From: Sorghum bicolor
Lineage: Eukaryota; Streptophyta; Magnoliopsida; Poales; Poaceae
Assembly (NCBI RefSeq): GCF_000003195.3
Contig: NC_012870.2
Location: forward strand, 5,014,501-5,078,500
Length of the DNA stretch: 64,000 nucleotides
Reading direction: 5' to 3'
Position numbers and translations under genes: made by a program. Positions 1 through 10,742 of this stretch are shown here, piece by piece. How positions within the stretch are numbered: the stretch's first letter is position 1; the number at the start of each line of letters is the position of its first letter. The notes below the pieces were generated by a model that did no database searches, was not told where the DNA came from, and was given only the letters and a program-made list of their open reading frames with translations.

Positions 1-300
1 TAGCCGATAGAATTGTACACCTCGAATGGACACATGCATGTTCGCATTTGGCCACGTCCCGCACCGCAGTACGAGAAATCGGATAATCCAGCAGGTCCGC
101 AGGCGGCACGGCGGCACTCCAAATCCAATCTCCCCTGTCGTCATCCCATACGGCCATGCATATCCAGGATGAGGGATGGCGCACCCGATCTTCTGTGGCC
201 GCCACGCCCTGCAACGCTGCAACCCGTGCCAGGCATCGGCCGTCGCGTGCCCGAGACCAGTGGCAACCCCGTGACGTCACCCGTGACACCGCTGTTTATG
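1..300 (-). repeat. Upstream module, inverted copy of 9090-9330
   Basis: This block reads, on the minus strand, as a diverged copy of the block at about 9090-9330. Shared stretches include the segment around GCCACAGAAGATCGG and the GATGACGACG region. It shows that the flanks of the GST genes, not only the genes, were duplicated and inverted. No coding sequence is recognised here; the short ORFs are low-complexity and not conserved between copies. Confidence 0.7.
272..279. promoter_or_regulatory. TGACGTCA palindrome upstream of GST-A
   Basis: TGACGTCA lies about 210 bp upstream of the TATA box of GST-A and is followed by a second TGAC at 284. TGACG cores are binding sites of TGA-type bZIP factors, and as-1/ocs-like elements are known in stress-induced GST promoters. 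That it works here is an inference from motif and position. Confidence 0.45.
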
Positions 301-423
301 CATCTCCGCGTGATTTTTCCCGCCGAGACGCACTAGCCGCAGAGATTTTCCTCGGGCTCGGGCGTGTGTGATACTCCGTCGTCTTCTGTCTTCACCCACC
401 CAACCCACCCACACGACCAGAGC

Positions 424-431
424 TTCCGGAA
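424..431 (+). promoter_or_regulatory. Heat-shock-element-like box (TTCCGGAA)
   Basis: TTCCGGAA fits the nTTCnnGAAn core of a heat-shock element and sits about 60 bp upstream of the TATA box. The mirrored GST-B promoter keeps TTCCAGAA at the matching place (8312-8319). Conservation between the two promoters is the main support; factor binding is inferred. Confidence 0.4.
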
Positions 432-489
432 CCTCCTCGACCACACTGGCTCGAGTGGGTGGAGCTCTGCTCCACGGTCTCTCGGCTCC

Positions 490-497
490 TATAAATA
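490..497 (+). promoter_or_regulatory. TATA box of GST-A
   Basis: TATAAATA 110 bp before the ATG, in an otherwise GC-rich context. The matching position of the inverted copy carries TATAAAT. Transcription would start near 520-525. Confidence 0.75.
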
Positions 498-606
498 AAG
501 CAGAGCGCCCCTCCTCGCTCCTCTCCTCCACAGTATCGATTCCATCCGCCATTGATCACTGCACAAGTGCGCGCTCACAAACCCACACACAAAGCTACAA
601 GAAGAG

Positions 607-1287
607 ATGGCCGGGGAGAAGAAGCAGGGCCTGCAGCTGCTGGACTTCTGGGTGAGCCCGTTCGGGCAGCGCTGCCGGATCGCGCTGGACGAGAAGGGCC
701 TCTCCTACGAGTACCTCGAGCAGGACCTCGCGAACAAGAGCGAGCTCCTGCTCCGCGCCAACCCGGTCCACAAGAAGATCCCCGTGCTCCTCCACGACGG
801 CCGCCCCGTCTGCGAGTCCCTCATCATCGTGCAGTACCTGGACGAGGCGTTCCCGGCGACGCCGTCGCTGCTCCCCGCCGCCGCCGGCGACGCGTACGCG
901 CGCGCGCAGGCCAGGTTCTGGGCGGACTACGTGGACAAGAAGCTCTACGACTGCGGCACCCGGCTGTGGAAGCTCAAGGGGGACGGCCACTTGCAGGCGC
1001 GGACGGAGATGGTCGAGATCCTCCGCACGCTGGAGGGCGCGCTCGGCGACGGCGAGTTCTTCGGCGGGGAGGCGTTCGGGTTCGTCGACGTCGCGCTCGT
1101 GCCGTTCACGTCGTGGTTCCTCGCCTACGAGCGGTTCGGGGACCTCAGCGTCGAGAAGGAGTGCCCCAGGCTCGCCGCGTGGGCCAAGCGATGCGCGGAG
1201 CGGCCTAGCGTCGCCAAGAACCTGTACCCGGGCGAGAAGGTCTACGAGTTCATCTGCGGGTTGAAGAAGAGGTTCGGCATCGAGTAG
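607..1287 (+). CDS. Tau-class glutathione S-transferase (GST-A)
   Basis: Intact single-exon gene for 226 residues, the usual length of a plant tau GST. Tau GSTs conjugate glutathione to electrophiles such as herbicides and lipid peroxides in the cytosol. An N-terminal thioredoxin-like domain (about 1-85) carries the probable catalytic serine in [10 protein letters not shown] (Ser17), the KKIPVL cis-proline segment and the CESLIIVQYLDE glutathione-binding ES motif. The helical C-terminal domain follows (about 95-226) with the conserved AYERFG and [11 protein letters not shown] segments. The start is the first ATG after the TATA box, and AATAAA at 1496-1501 is a likely polyadenylation signal. 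The many tau GSTs with one intron near residue 105 differ from this one, which has none. It lies tail-to-tail with the broken copy at 7422-8089. The tau class is certain; the substrate is unknown. Confidence 0.95.
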   Translation: MAGEKKQGLQLLDFWVSPFGQRCRIALDEKGLSYEYLEQDLANKSELLLRANPVHKKIPVLLHDGRPVCESLIIVQYLDEAFPATPSLLPAAAGDAYARAQARFWADYVDKKLYDCGTRLWKLKGDGHLQARTEMVEILRTLEGALGDGEFFGGEAFGFVDVALVPFTSWFLAYERFGDLSVEKECPRLAAWAKRCAERPSVAKNLYPGEKVYEFICGLKKRFGIE

Positions 1288-2303
1288 GATTTGGATTGAT
1301 TGCTGTCGTCAACAGTGTTTCATGGTTCTGTTGGTAGGTGATGAGCAGAGCAGTCGTGTTCGTGAGAGGTCGTCGTTGTGTTGTGTGGTTGCATTGGGTG
1401 GAGTTGTTTTCGTGCGTTCCTTGTATCCATGTGTGTGTCGTCTGGCGTCCGTGCAGCGGCAGCGCCGTGTTGCCTCGTGCACGTTCTGGAGCTGAAATAA
1501 AATGGGTTGTATTGGAATTTTCTTTTGGTTCTTGTGTGCTTTGGAGATGCGCTGGCAGCACTCAGCTCCAACAGCACATTGCATTGCAGCATTTGGAATT
1601 TGCGGTGTGATGGCGATGGTGCCGGTTCCATCTCTAGAAGGCTCGAGCCTCGGCATCTCTACATGCAGCGCCATGCCGCCATCATCCCGGTTCAGCCCTC
1701 GAAGTCTTCGAGTCCCATGGCTTAAGTCGTACTTCAAGTAGTATTTTTTTCTTATAATTATTTTTTCTGTTAGCTAATAGTATTTTTTTTCTTATAATAA
1801 ATCAGTAAATATATTTTTAACCGTGGTTTTTCAGATAAACGAACAGAGAAAAGTCTCCAATGTCGACAACTCTGCATACTCTATACCTCGCCAGCTGTAG
1901 CTGCCCAGATCTATGTTACTGTTAGGATCTTGCCTAGATCTTTCTCATCTCTGTTAGGGTCTTAAAATAGTCTAACAGTCTACATTACTGTCTCTGCTCC
2001 AAAATATTTTAACTTTAACGTATAGCATGTTTGGTTGGGTTCCAAAATCTGGCCATCAAGCTAATCATAATTAAGGTATAGACGAAATTTAGCAACAAAT
2101 CAAATAGTGCCATAAAGGTGCCCAAGTTTTAGCAACAGATGTTATTAAAAAAAACTAAACTTTAGATGGTCTAACTTATAAACTGATTTATTTGAAAACG
2201 AATGGTGTATTAATAATAAAGAAATAGAATAGTAGCAAAGTACAATTCTAGGTTGCCCGGTCGAAGTACACTAGCGATGGCCGGTCAACTAGCCTATTAC
2301 ATA

Positions 2304-2560
2304 CTCCCTCAGTTTTTTATTACTAAGTATCACATTTCGTTTGTCCTAAATCAAACACGCATGTCTTTGACTGTTGACTTTAAAAAAGTTATATAGTTTC
2401 ATATCATAAGATTTATATTTTTAGATTTATTATGAGAAATACTATCATAATATATAATTCATATATTGTGAAACTATAAGGATTTTTAAAAATGATTAGT
2501 CAAAGATTATAAAGTTTGACTTAGGACAAACTAAATGTGATACTTAAAAAATAAAGAAAG
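2304..2560. mobile_element. Stowaway-like MITE (degenerate)
   Basis: Starts CTCCCTCAGTTTTTTATTAC and ends in a diverged inverted copy (ATGTGATACTTAAAAAATAAAG). TA flanks both ends (2302-2303 and 2561-2562). The AT-rich interior with inverted subterminal AGTATCACATTT/AAATGTGATACT fits a Tc1/mariner-type Stowaway element. It lies at the inner end of the left GST arm. Confidence 0.7.
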
Positions 2561-2849
2561 TATTAATAAAGCAGATATTCTTCCTTTTTGGTGAGTCAAA
2601 CAATTCTAAATTTAACTAAATTTATATAAAAAACAAACATATATGATATTGAATAAGTATTACTGAATAATCATATAATATGTTTGTACATTAAAATCTA
2701 ATTGAAGATGTAAATATTAATACTATTTAAATCGAATTTTGTTTTTTAAATTTAATTTAAATCTAGAACTGTATTCTTGTCATGATGATAGAGGGAGTAG
2801 AAACAACGATTTAAATTTAGAATGGTATTCTTTGTTGTTGGGAATTGGG

Positions 2850-2976
2850 ATGGAGGGAGTAGGAACATCGGCTATACGAGATCTCCACGACACGGTGCGA
2901 CACATGGCCTGTGTTGGACTTCATGTGTGGTGTGGTTGGGTCCTGTGTTCTTTAGGTTGGACCGTCTTTTTAATTT
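2850..2976 (+). repeat. Direct copy of part of 9260-9370
   Basis: The ACGAGATCTCCACGACAC segment and the TTGGACTTCATGTG segment occur here and at about 9270-9320, in the same orientation. The block ends in CTTTTTAATTT where the foldback element at 2977 is inserted, and continues at 5389. It is a third copy of the GST flanking module. Confidence 0.7.
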
Positions 2977-2985
2977 GGAAGAAAT

Positions 2986-4082
2986 CAGGGCCGGCTCTGA
3001 GGTGGGGGCAGGCAGTGCGACGGCCGGGGGCCCATGAAGCTAGGGGGCCCAAGACCATATAAATAATTAATATATATAATTTTCTATTTAGCATAATAAG
3101 CAATTGAAGGCCCATCAGAAACCAGCCCAAGCCTGCATAACTTTTTCCTTCTAGACTACGTAGGTAACCAGATTGATCCATCGTCCATTGAGCAGAGCCC
3201 CAGGCGGCCAGGCGACGTTTCGTCTGTTCTTGTCGCCGTACTCGCCGTGAACCTGCGTCCCTACCCCTGCGTGTGCCGGAGAGGAGATGCCCATCTGAAT
3301 ATCTAAATCTGATCCGGTGACCAACAATGGGAAGCGGCAACAGTTTCGATCCTCGGTAAGCAACAACACACCGACACCGGTTCTAATTTCTTTATTTGCC
3401 TAGGATTATAAATTTCTAATTCAATGTATTTATTTAAATATGATAGATGTTGCCTAAAAAGCATTTGTTGGGTGCTTTGTTGAATCTTGTTCTCAAGACA
3501 ACAAATCTGATGTTGAGTTGGATGATTTTTTCTCTAAATTAAAAGTGTTGCTAGAATCTTTGTCGAAAGAACTAATGTCAGCACTTGAGATTCTTCAGTT
3601 TGTTAAAGCCGCAGATTGTTATCAGAATGTTTCCATTGCATATCGTAATCTCCTAACTATTCCAGTGATAGTAGCATCAGCTGAAAGAAGTTTCTCCAAA
3701 TTAAAACTGCTCAAAAATTGTTTGAGATCAACTATGTTACAAGAAAGACTAAATGGCTTGGCTATGTGCAGCATTGAGAAGGATATTTTGGACGACATTA
3801 ATCTTGATACTATTATTGAAGATTTTGCATCAAGAAATGCCCGAAGACGTTTTTTTACAAGGCACTGACACATTATATTTTTTGAGGTAATCATAATGGT
3901 TATTATTTTTAGTTTTATTGTTACACTATTGAGTATTGTTATGTTTTGAGCGATCATGCTATATTGCAAAGTAATTTTTATTATCCATATTATATACTGT
4001 AATTTTGATGTTAAAAATTAGTTCAACGGGCCCTTATCTTCTTGCTTGCCCAAAGGCCCTTCAAATTATAGAGCCGGCCGTG
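2986..4082 (+). mobile_element. hAT-family transposon remnant with 8-bp target duplication
   Basis: The ends CAGGGCCGGCTCT and (minus strand) CACGGCCGGCTCT are inverted repeats, and the left one fits the hAT end consensus YARNG. The 8-mer GAAGAAAT flanks both sides (2978-2985 and 4083-4090), so the boundaries are exact. The 1,097 bp element keeps only the last part of a transposase gene (3518-3868), so it is a deletion derivative. It sits in the first bases of the foldback element, whose own sequence supplied the target site. Confidence 0.9.
3518..3868 (+). pseudogene. hAT transposase C-terminal dimerisation fragment
   Basis: The 116-residue frame matches the C-terminal dimerisation domain of plant hAT transposases of the zinc-finger MYM/TTF type. 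The diagnostic part is VIVASAERSFSKLKLLKNCLR, followed by ERLNGLAMCSIEKDIL. The N-terminal zinc finger and catalytic core are absent, so it cannot encode an active enzyme. It ends in a natural stop about 210 bp before the right end of the element, the usual place for this domain. Confidence 0.85.
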
Positions 4083-4597
4083 GAAGAAATCCACTTTAGG
4101 TCACTCAACTTTTGTAAAAGTTTGTTTTCCGTCTCTGAACTTCAAAACCGGATAAAATATATTTCTCAATTTTTGAAACCATACAAATTACGTCCGTGAT
4201 ATGGTTATGAGCGGTTTTGAAGGCAGTTTTGTCTTTTTTATTTTTATTTATTTTGGCTGAATATTTGAAAAATTATAGTAAAAACACATAAAATTCATAA
4301 AATAGTAAATCTGATTTTGTTGGACTCCAGATAAGTAGATCTACATAGTGAACATATAATATAGTATACTTTAGTACAAAATTATTATTGTAGCTTTAGA
4401 TTTGTATTTTCCTATAATTAATTAGAATAATTCATAGCAATAGTTTGTATGGTCCAATTGTGGTGAATTTTTTATGTTAAACTAATTAATATATGTTTAA
4501 ACTATGCTAAAAATTTCATACTCATTAGATCATGTATAACTAAGTTATAGATTTATTATAATTTAAAAAGCATAAACCTAAAAAAATCTACAACTAA

Positions 4598-4939
4598 GGT
4601 CCTGTTTAGATTGGAGATGAAAAATTTTTGAGTGTCATATCGGATATGTCGAAAGAATGTCAGGAGGAGTTTTAGAAACTAATAAAAAATAAATTACATA
4701 ACTCGTATGGAAACTCCAAGACAAATCTATTAAGCATAATTAATCTGTCATTGGCACATGTGGGTTACTGTAGCACTTAAGGCTAATCATGGACTAACTA
4801 GGCTTAAAAGATTCATCTCACGATTTTCAACCAAACTGTGTAATTAGTTTATTTTTTATCTACATTTAATGTTCCATACATGTGTCCAAAGATTCGATGG
4901 GATGGATGAAAATTTTTTGGGTGGGAACTAAACAGGGCC
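4598..4939. mobile_element. Tourist-like MITE, about 342 bp
   Basis: Starts GGTCCTGTTTAGATTGG and ends GAACTAAACAGGGCC, with TAA on both sides (4595-4597 and 4940-4942), as for PIF/Harbinger-type insertions. Same family as 20376-20720 and 22275-22620. It lies at the turn of the foldback element. Confidence 0.85.
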
Positions 4940-5388
4940 TAAGTAATACGTGATTCAATGAGTATAAATTTTTTACTATAACTCAAATATAGACTAATTA
5001 GCTCACCATAAAAATTTCATCACAATTGGACCATAGAAAATGTAGCTATAACTAGTCTAATTAATTACAGAAAAACATAGATCGAAAGATGCATCAAAAA
5101 AATTATACTAGAACATACTATATTATATATTCATTGTGTAGATCTACTGATCTGAAGTCCAACAAAATTGAGTTTTCTATTTTATGTGATTTACTGTGAT
5201 TTTTCAAAAATTTCAGCCAAAATAAATAAAAAGGAAAAGGTAAACCGCTTTCAAAACCAGGTCAAGGATATAATGTGCATGGTTTTAAAAGTTGAGGGAT
5301 GTATATTGTCCGGTTTTAGAGTTAAGAGATGAAAATCATACTTTCGTGAAAGTTGAGAAAACTAAAGTAGACCTTTTTCTTTTAATTT

Positions 5389-5844
5389 CTGGATTGGACC
5401 AGCCCATGGTTCCTCGTCTTTCCCCACTTCCTACTCGCTTCTCTTCAGTCGCCGCCGCATTCAGTTACAGTGTTGGACAGATGGTGCATCCTGCACCACC
5501 AGTCCACCACCATGCATGATGCATCTTTAAAAAAAACAAAATGCATGATGCGGATTGGAGTGTCTAAACATGTATTTTCTTCGTTTAATGACTTCAGCTG
5601 ACAGCGATCGGATGGTCCACCATCATTAGCCTCTCGGCTTAGCTACTGGGAGTACTCCTTTTCTTCCAAATTGTATAGTTAACTTTATTTATGTTCTAAA
5701 AGTTTTTAAGTTTTACCGTTAACATAATAGTTGGTACAAAAAGCATTGTAACATTTGTATGTTCATATATGTTTGCATTTTTTATCAACATTTATTAAAA
5801 TTAAAACTTTTTGACTAATCGAAAAGTGAGAAAATGTTTTATGG
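5389..5844. other. Right flank of the foldback insertion
   Basis: From 5389 the sequence resumes the module seen at 9370-9480 (TTGGACCAGCC, GTCGCCGCCGCATTCAG, TGGACAGATGGTGCATC). The rest, 5520-5844, is AT-rich and holds no recognisable gene. The inverted GST arm starts at about 5845. Confidence 0.55.
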
Positions 5845-6613
5845 AGTATGTAATAATAGGCTAGTTGGTCAGCGATCGCTAGTGTTCCGTTGCAGCTTAG
5901 AATTGTTGCTGTCTACAGTTCCATTTCCTTAATATTAATATTCTATTCATCTTAAAATAAATCCATTTTTAGTATCACATAAGTCGAACCATCTTAAGTT
6001 TAATTAATTTTTGAGAAAGTAATAATATCTATAACACCAAATGAGTACATTATATAAATTTATTTCATAATATATCTAATGGTATTAATTTCTATATTTC
6101 TATAAATTTAAAGCCCGACTAGTTGATAGCTAAGTTTTGATTGCTAAAACTTAGGTAAGCCAAGTTTTTTGCCACTATTTGATTTGTTGCTAAATTTGCC
6201 AACACCTTATATTTAGCTGGTAAATCTTTGGTAAATAATTTTATCTAACTTTTCATAACTTTTGGTTGTCAAATTTTTGGCTTGCCAAACTTTAGACCCA
6301 ACAAAGCATGCCTTTCGTTAAAGTTAAAATATTTTGGATAAGCGGTGGGCCTGATACTGCGGTCGGGAGCGATGGGCATGGAGTTGCAGGGGCGATCGGC
6401 GGTGGGGGTAGCAATGCTGGAGTCTGGAGAGATGAACCATGGGGAGAGAAGAAAAGAAAAGAAAAAAGATAGATAAATAAATTGTTGCTGACACGTGGAT
6501 CCTACATATTGGGTGGAGATTTTGACGATTTTTGATGATTTGTTAGAGCATCTTCCTTAATAATCTGAAAATAATCTGAAAAGGTAGTATTAGTGGCCAT
6601 CGATATCATCTTA

Positions 6614-6843
6614 GGCCTTGTTTAGTTCTTATAAAATTTCTAGATTTCTCGTCACATCAAATCTTTATGCACATGTATTAAGCATTATATAGTCGAAAAT
6701 AAAAAATAATTATACAGTTTGTCTGTAATTTGCGAGACGAATCTTTTGAGACTAGTTACTTTATAATTAAATAATAATTGTTACATACAAACAAAAGTAT
6801 CATAGTAGCCGAAACCAAAAATTTTCGCGAACTCAACAAGGCC
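6614..6843. mobile_element. Tourist-like MITE, about 230 bp
   Basis: Starts GGCCTTGTTTAGTTC and ends GAACTCAACAAGGCC, flanked by TTA and TCA. The interior has the family landmarks CGTCACATC and TGTAATTTGCGAGACGAATC. It has no counterpart in the left GST arm, so it inserted after the duplication. Confidence 0.85.
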
Positions 6844-7421
6844 TCATTAGGGAAGAAGTACTGTATTGGGGGAATACGTGGGCAGCTGCAGCTGGCGAGG
6901 TAGAATATGCAGAGACACCAAGGTTCGAGACTTGGAGACGAATTCGAACCAGGATGATGGCACTGCTGTAGTTGCGACTTGCGACTTGCGACTTGCCACT
7001 TGCGAGGCTGGGTAGAGCATGTAGAGACGCGGAGGCTCGAGACTTCAAGAGATGGAACCGGTAGGCCACGATGTCGCCATGCCATCGCATCGCAAATGCC
7101 AAATGCTGCAAACGTAACGTGCTATTGGAGATGGATGAGCGCTGCCAGCGCATCTCCAAAACACACAAGAACCTTGCAAAGGCGACCAACTGATGAAGAC
7201 GTTATTACCAAGAAAATCCAATACAAACCATTTATTCAGCTGCGGTGGTACGTGCACGAGGCAACACGGCGGTGCCGCTGCACGTACGCCAGACGACAGA
7301 CCGATACACAAGGGACGCACTGCAACGAGATTCAACCAGGGCACACAACACAACAAAACACAACAACGACGAACTGACGAACACGACTGGATATATACCC
7401 ATGCAGCAATCAATCCATATC

Positions 7422-8095
<674 letters not shown>

Positions 8096-8230
8096 CTAGC
8101 TTCTTCTTGCTCTCGCGTCGTGCGCTCGCTCGCTGTGTGTGGGCGGTGGGTTTCTGGCCGTGGAGTAGCTATCAATGGCGGCTCGATGCTAGCTGTGTGG
8201 AGGTGAGGATCGAGGAGGGGCTCCTGCTTC

Positions 8231-8237
8231 ATTTATA
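8231..8237 (-). promoter_or_regulatory. TATA box of GST-B
   Basis: TATAAAT on the minus strand, 142 bp before the ATG, at the position matching the GST-A TATA box in the inverted arm. A heat-shock-like TTCCAGAA follows further upstream at 8312-8319. Confidence 0.65.
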
Positions 8238-8572
8238 GTTACCGGGAGCCCCAGACCGCGAGCAGCAGCGGAGCTCGAGCCAGTATGCTTGCTCGAGGTT
8301 GTTCCAGAAGCTGGTCTTGTGTGCGTGTAGTGTGTGGGTGGCGCCGCCCGATCGAGGAAATGTCTCAACGATTGCGGCCTTATGGATGTTTTATGAGACT
8401 GTCATGTATATTAAATAGTATGCCATATAAGCAAAATTACTGACTTGGCAGGATCATTTAATGAAGGAGTTTCATCAGATGTGAGAAGAGTTTCATCCCC
8501 ATGAAACTCTTGTTTTTCGGTTACCTAGTTTATAGTCTTGGTAACTGTGTCATGAAACTATGCATTGAGACT

Positions 8573-8810
8573 GGCCTTAGTTTCCGAAAAGTTTTTGGTT
8601 TTTAAAACTGTAGCAATTTCGTTTTTATTTGATAAATATTATTTAATTGTGAAGTAACTAGATTTAAAAGATTATCTCGCGATTTATAGATAAATTGTGC
8701 AATTAGTTTTTATTTTCGTCTATATTTAGTGCTCTATGCATGTGCCATAAGATTTAATGTGATGAGAAATTTTGAAAAGTTTTTAGTTTTTGGATAAAAA
8801 AAACAAGGCC
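8573..8810. mobile_element. Tourist-like MITE
   Basis: Left end GGCCTTAGTTTCCG, right end AAAACAAGGCC; the interior has TAACTAGATTTAAAAGATT and TTCGTCTATATTTAGTG, landmarks of the 230-240 bp family. Confidence 0.75.
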
Positions 8811-8867
8811 TGTGTCTCGTTAGTGCGTCTTGGCGGGAAAGCTCGCGCGGTGATGCATACCTAGGCT

Positions 8868-9076
8868 TCATGTGAAAACCAAAAAGTTTTCAAGATTTAT
8901 CGTCACATCAAATCTTGCGGCACATGTATGAAACATTAAATATAGACGAAAACAAAAACTAATTACACAATTTGCTTGCAAATCATGAGATGAATTTTTT
9001 GATCTTAATTAGTGTATGATTAGATAATATTTGTCACAAACAAACGAAAATACTACGGTAGCGGAATAGAAAAATT
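8868..9076. mobile_element. Tourist-like MITE, degenerate ends
   Basis: The interior carries TCGTCACATCAAATCTTGCGG, TAAATATAGACGAAAAC and GAGATGAATTTTTTG as in the neighbouring MITEs, but the outer GGCC ends are lost. Boundaries are approximate. Confidence 0.65.
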
Positions 9077-9089
9077 TTGCATCTCTGTG

Positions 9090-9500
9090 TCACGAGTGAC
9101 CTCACGGGCTGCTTCTGAGATCATGCACGCGGACAGTGGGGCACGGGGCACAGCGATGCCTGGCACGAGTTGCAGGGTGTGGCGGCCACAGAAGATCGGG
9201 TGTGCCATCCCTCCTCCGGGGTATGGGATGACGACGAGTTGGGAGTTGGGACCCGCCCCGCCATCGGGTGTACGAGATCTCCACGACACCGTGCGAATAT
9301 GGGCTGTATTGGACTTCATGTGGTCCGGTTTGGGCCTGTGTATTTTTCATTGGGCTGCCTTTTTAATTTCCAGGTTGGACCAGCCTATGGTTCCTTCTCA
9401 TCTTTTTCCGCTTCATGCAACAGTCGCCGTCGCATTCAGTATTTCAGTTGGAGTGCTGGACAGATGGTGCATCTTGCACATTTTTTTTCTAAGTTTTTAT
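9090..9500 (+). repeat. GST flanking module, reference copy without insertions
   Basis: Matches 1-300 in inverse orientation and 2850-2976 plus 5389-5500 in direct orientation. At 9360-9375 CTTTTTAATTTCCAGG is uninterrupted where the second copy holds the foldback element, so it acts as an empty site. No gene is recognised in it. Confidence 0.7.
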
Positions 9501-9605
9501 GTTTTAAGGTTGACAGATTAGTTGGTAGAAAAAACATTTTCATATTTGTATGTTCAAATAAATTCACTATCAAAGGGAGCTACGAGATCCTCCTCTCATC
9601 AGCGC

Positions 9606-9655
9606 TGACGTCTGACGGAGCAGACAACCAAACAGCATGGACACGCCAGCGCTGA
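9606..9655 (+). promoter_or_regulatory. Three TGACG motifs upstream of GST-C
   Basis: TGACG occurs at 9606-9610, 9613-9617 and 9651-9655; the first and third lie in a repeated CAGCGCTGACG. All are 45-95 bp before the TATA box. TGACG repeats bind TGA-type bZIP factors in stress-induced GST promoters. The spacing is not that of classical as-1, so function is only suggested. Confidence 0.45.
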
Positions 9656-9699
9656 CGACCCAATCACCCAATCGTCTCTTCCGAAGCTCAAGTCCTCCG

Positions 9700-9706
9700 T
9701 ATAAAG
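9700..9706 (+). promoter_or_regulatory. TATA box of GST-C
   Basis: TATAAAG 230 bp upstream of the ATG, implying a 5' leader of about 200 nt unless an unseen leader intron is removed. Confidence 0.6.
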
Positions 9707-9929
9707 GAGTAGCAGCCTCAAAGTCAATGCGTACACAGACAGTTTCGTGGAAGCTCGTCCAGCACGTACATCGTCACGCACGCCAACAGCAGAGCTTCCT
9801 TGCCGTCTCCGTCTCTGCTCTCCTCATCCCAAGCAAGAAAAAGCGGAGCCCGAGACCCCCGGCCGCGCTCCCGCTCTCCTCGACGCACCACCGCGAACCA
9901 GCGCCGCTCGTACACAAACTCACACACAC

Positions 9930-10619
9930 ATGGCCGGCGCCGAGAGCGGCAGCGACCTGGTGCTGCTGGACGTGTTCGCCAGCCCGTACGCGCAGCGCGT
10001 GCGCATCGCGCTGGCCGAGAAGGGCCTGGCGTACGAAAGCACGGAGGAGGACCTCGCGGCCAAGAGCGACCTCCTGCGCCGCTCCAACCCGGCGCACGGC
10101 GGCAAGGTGCCGGTGCTCCTCCACGCGGGCCGCCCCGTCTGCGAGTCCCTCGTCATCCTCGAGTACCTCGACGACGCCTTCCCGGCGACGCCGCCGCTCC
10201 TGCCGACCGACCCCTACGCGCGCGCGCAGGCGCGGTTCTGGGCGGAGTACGCCGGCCGGGCGCACCTCTGCGGGAAGCGGCTGTGGCTGAGGCGCGACGG
10301 CGAGGAGGCGGAGCCGGAGCCCGAGGCGCGCGCGGAGATGCTGGCCGTGCTCCGGACGCTGGACGCCGAGCTCGGCGGCCGGGAGTTCTTCGGCGGGGAG
10401 GCGTTCGGGTTCGTCGATGTCGCGGCCGTGCCGTTCGCCTCGTGGTTCCTCACGTACGAGCGCCATGGACGGTTCGCCATGGCCGAGGAGTGCCCGGGGC
10501 TCGCGGCGTGGGCGGCGCGGTGCGCGCGCCGGGACAGCGTGGCGGCTAACGTGTACCCGCCCGAGAAGGTGTACCAGCGCGTCCTCGAGTACAGGCAGTG
10601 GGTGCTCGGCCCAAAATGA
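9930..10619 (+). CDS. Tau-class glutathione S-transferase (GST-C)
   Basis: Intact single-exon gene for 229 residues. The start MAGAESGSDLVLL fits the family; the frame stays open 61 codons upstream, but that stretch is leader sequence after the TATA box and resembles no GST. The thioredoxin-like half carries the probable catalytic serine in DVFASPYAQR (Ser18), KVPVLLH and CESLVILEYLDD. The C-terminal half has [45 protein letters not shown] and CPGLAAWAARC. It is clearly more diverged from GST-A than GST-B is, so it is an older tandem copy. It has the same orientation as GST-A, and the flanking module at 9090-9500 is shared. It likely works as a cytosolic detoxification enzyme; the substrate is unknown. 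Confidence 0.95.
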   Translation: MAGAESGSDLVLLDVFASPYAQRVRIALAEKGLAYESTEEDLAAKSDLLRRSNPAHGGKVPVLLHAGRPVCESLVILEYLDDAFPATPPLLPTDPYARAQARFWAEYAGRAHLCGKRLWLRRDGEEAEPEPEARAEMLAVLRTLDAELGGREFFGGEAFGFVDVAAVPFASWFLTYERHGRFAMAEECPGLAAWAARCARRDSVAANVYPPEKVYQRVLEYRQWVLGPK

Positions 10620-10742
10620 GATCTCCGTCATTCCCCTGCTTGCATGGTCATCTCATCTGACCGTGTCTTTTTTTTTTCTTCTATTCGTACGATTGTGTTG
10701 TGTGTGCCGGTGCCCGTTTGGTGACATCAATTAAATATTCAG

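Larger units (their letters stand above)
395..2310 (+). repeat. Left arm of the GST inverted duplication
   Basis: From about 395 to 2310 the sequence matches, in reverse complement, about 5845-8350. Shared landmarks are the CTTCYGGAAC promoter box, the GST reading frame, the 3' UTR, a block around GCGCTGGCAGC, the AAAGTTAAAATATTTTGG block (near 2010 and 6320) and TAGGCTAGTTG/CAACTAGCCTA (near 2290 and 5855). The arms are broken by indels and MITEs. Downstream of the gene (1741-2300) I see only AT-rich DNA belonging to this repeat. Confidence 0.8.
2977..5379. mobile_element. Foldback Mutator-like element with 9-bp target duplication
   Basis: The 9-mer TTTTAATTT flanks both ends (2968-2976 and 5380-5388). 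The ends are inverted repeats: GGAAGAAATCCACTTTAG on the left, and on the right a minus-strand GAAAAAGGTCTACTTTAG. The inverted match continues inward for roughly 450 bp per arm, through the GTTGGACTCCAG/CTGAAGTCCAAC and TGGTCCAATTGTG/CACAATTGGACCA landmarks, so nearly the whole core folds on itself. Nested inside are a hAT element (2986-4082) in the left end and a MITE (4598-4939) at the turn; without them the core is about 950 bp. The related locus near 9360-9375 lacks the insertion. Long inverted ends with a 9-bp duplication fit a non-autonomous MULE. Confidence 0.8.

Noticed and set aside
595..990. Minus-strand open frames over the GST and TCP genes
   Set aside because: Shadows of GC-rich coding sequence; they have no homology signal and vanish in related copies.
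9747..9929. In-frame 61-residue N-terminal extension of GST-C
   Set aside because: It lies in the predicted leader after the TATA box, resembles no transit peptide or GST, and the family start MAGAESGS is at 9930.
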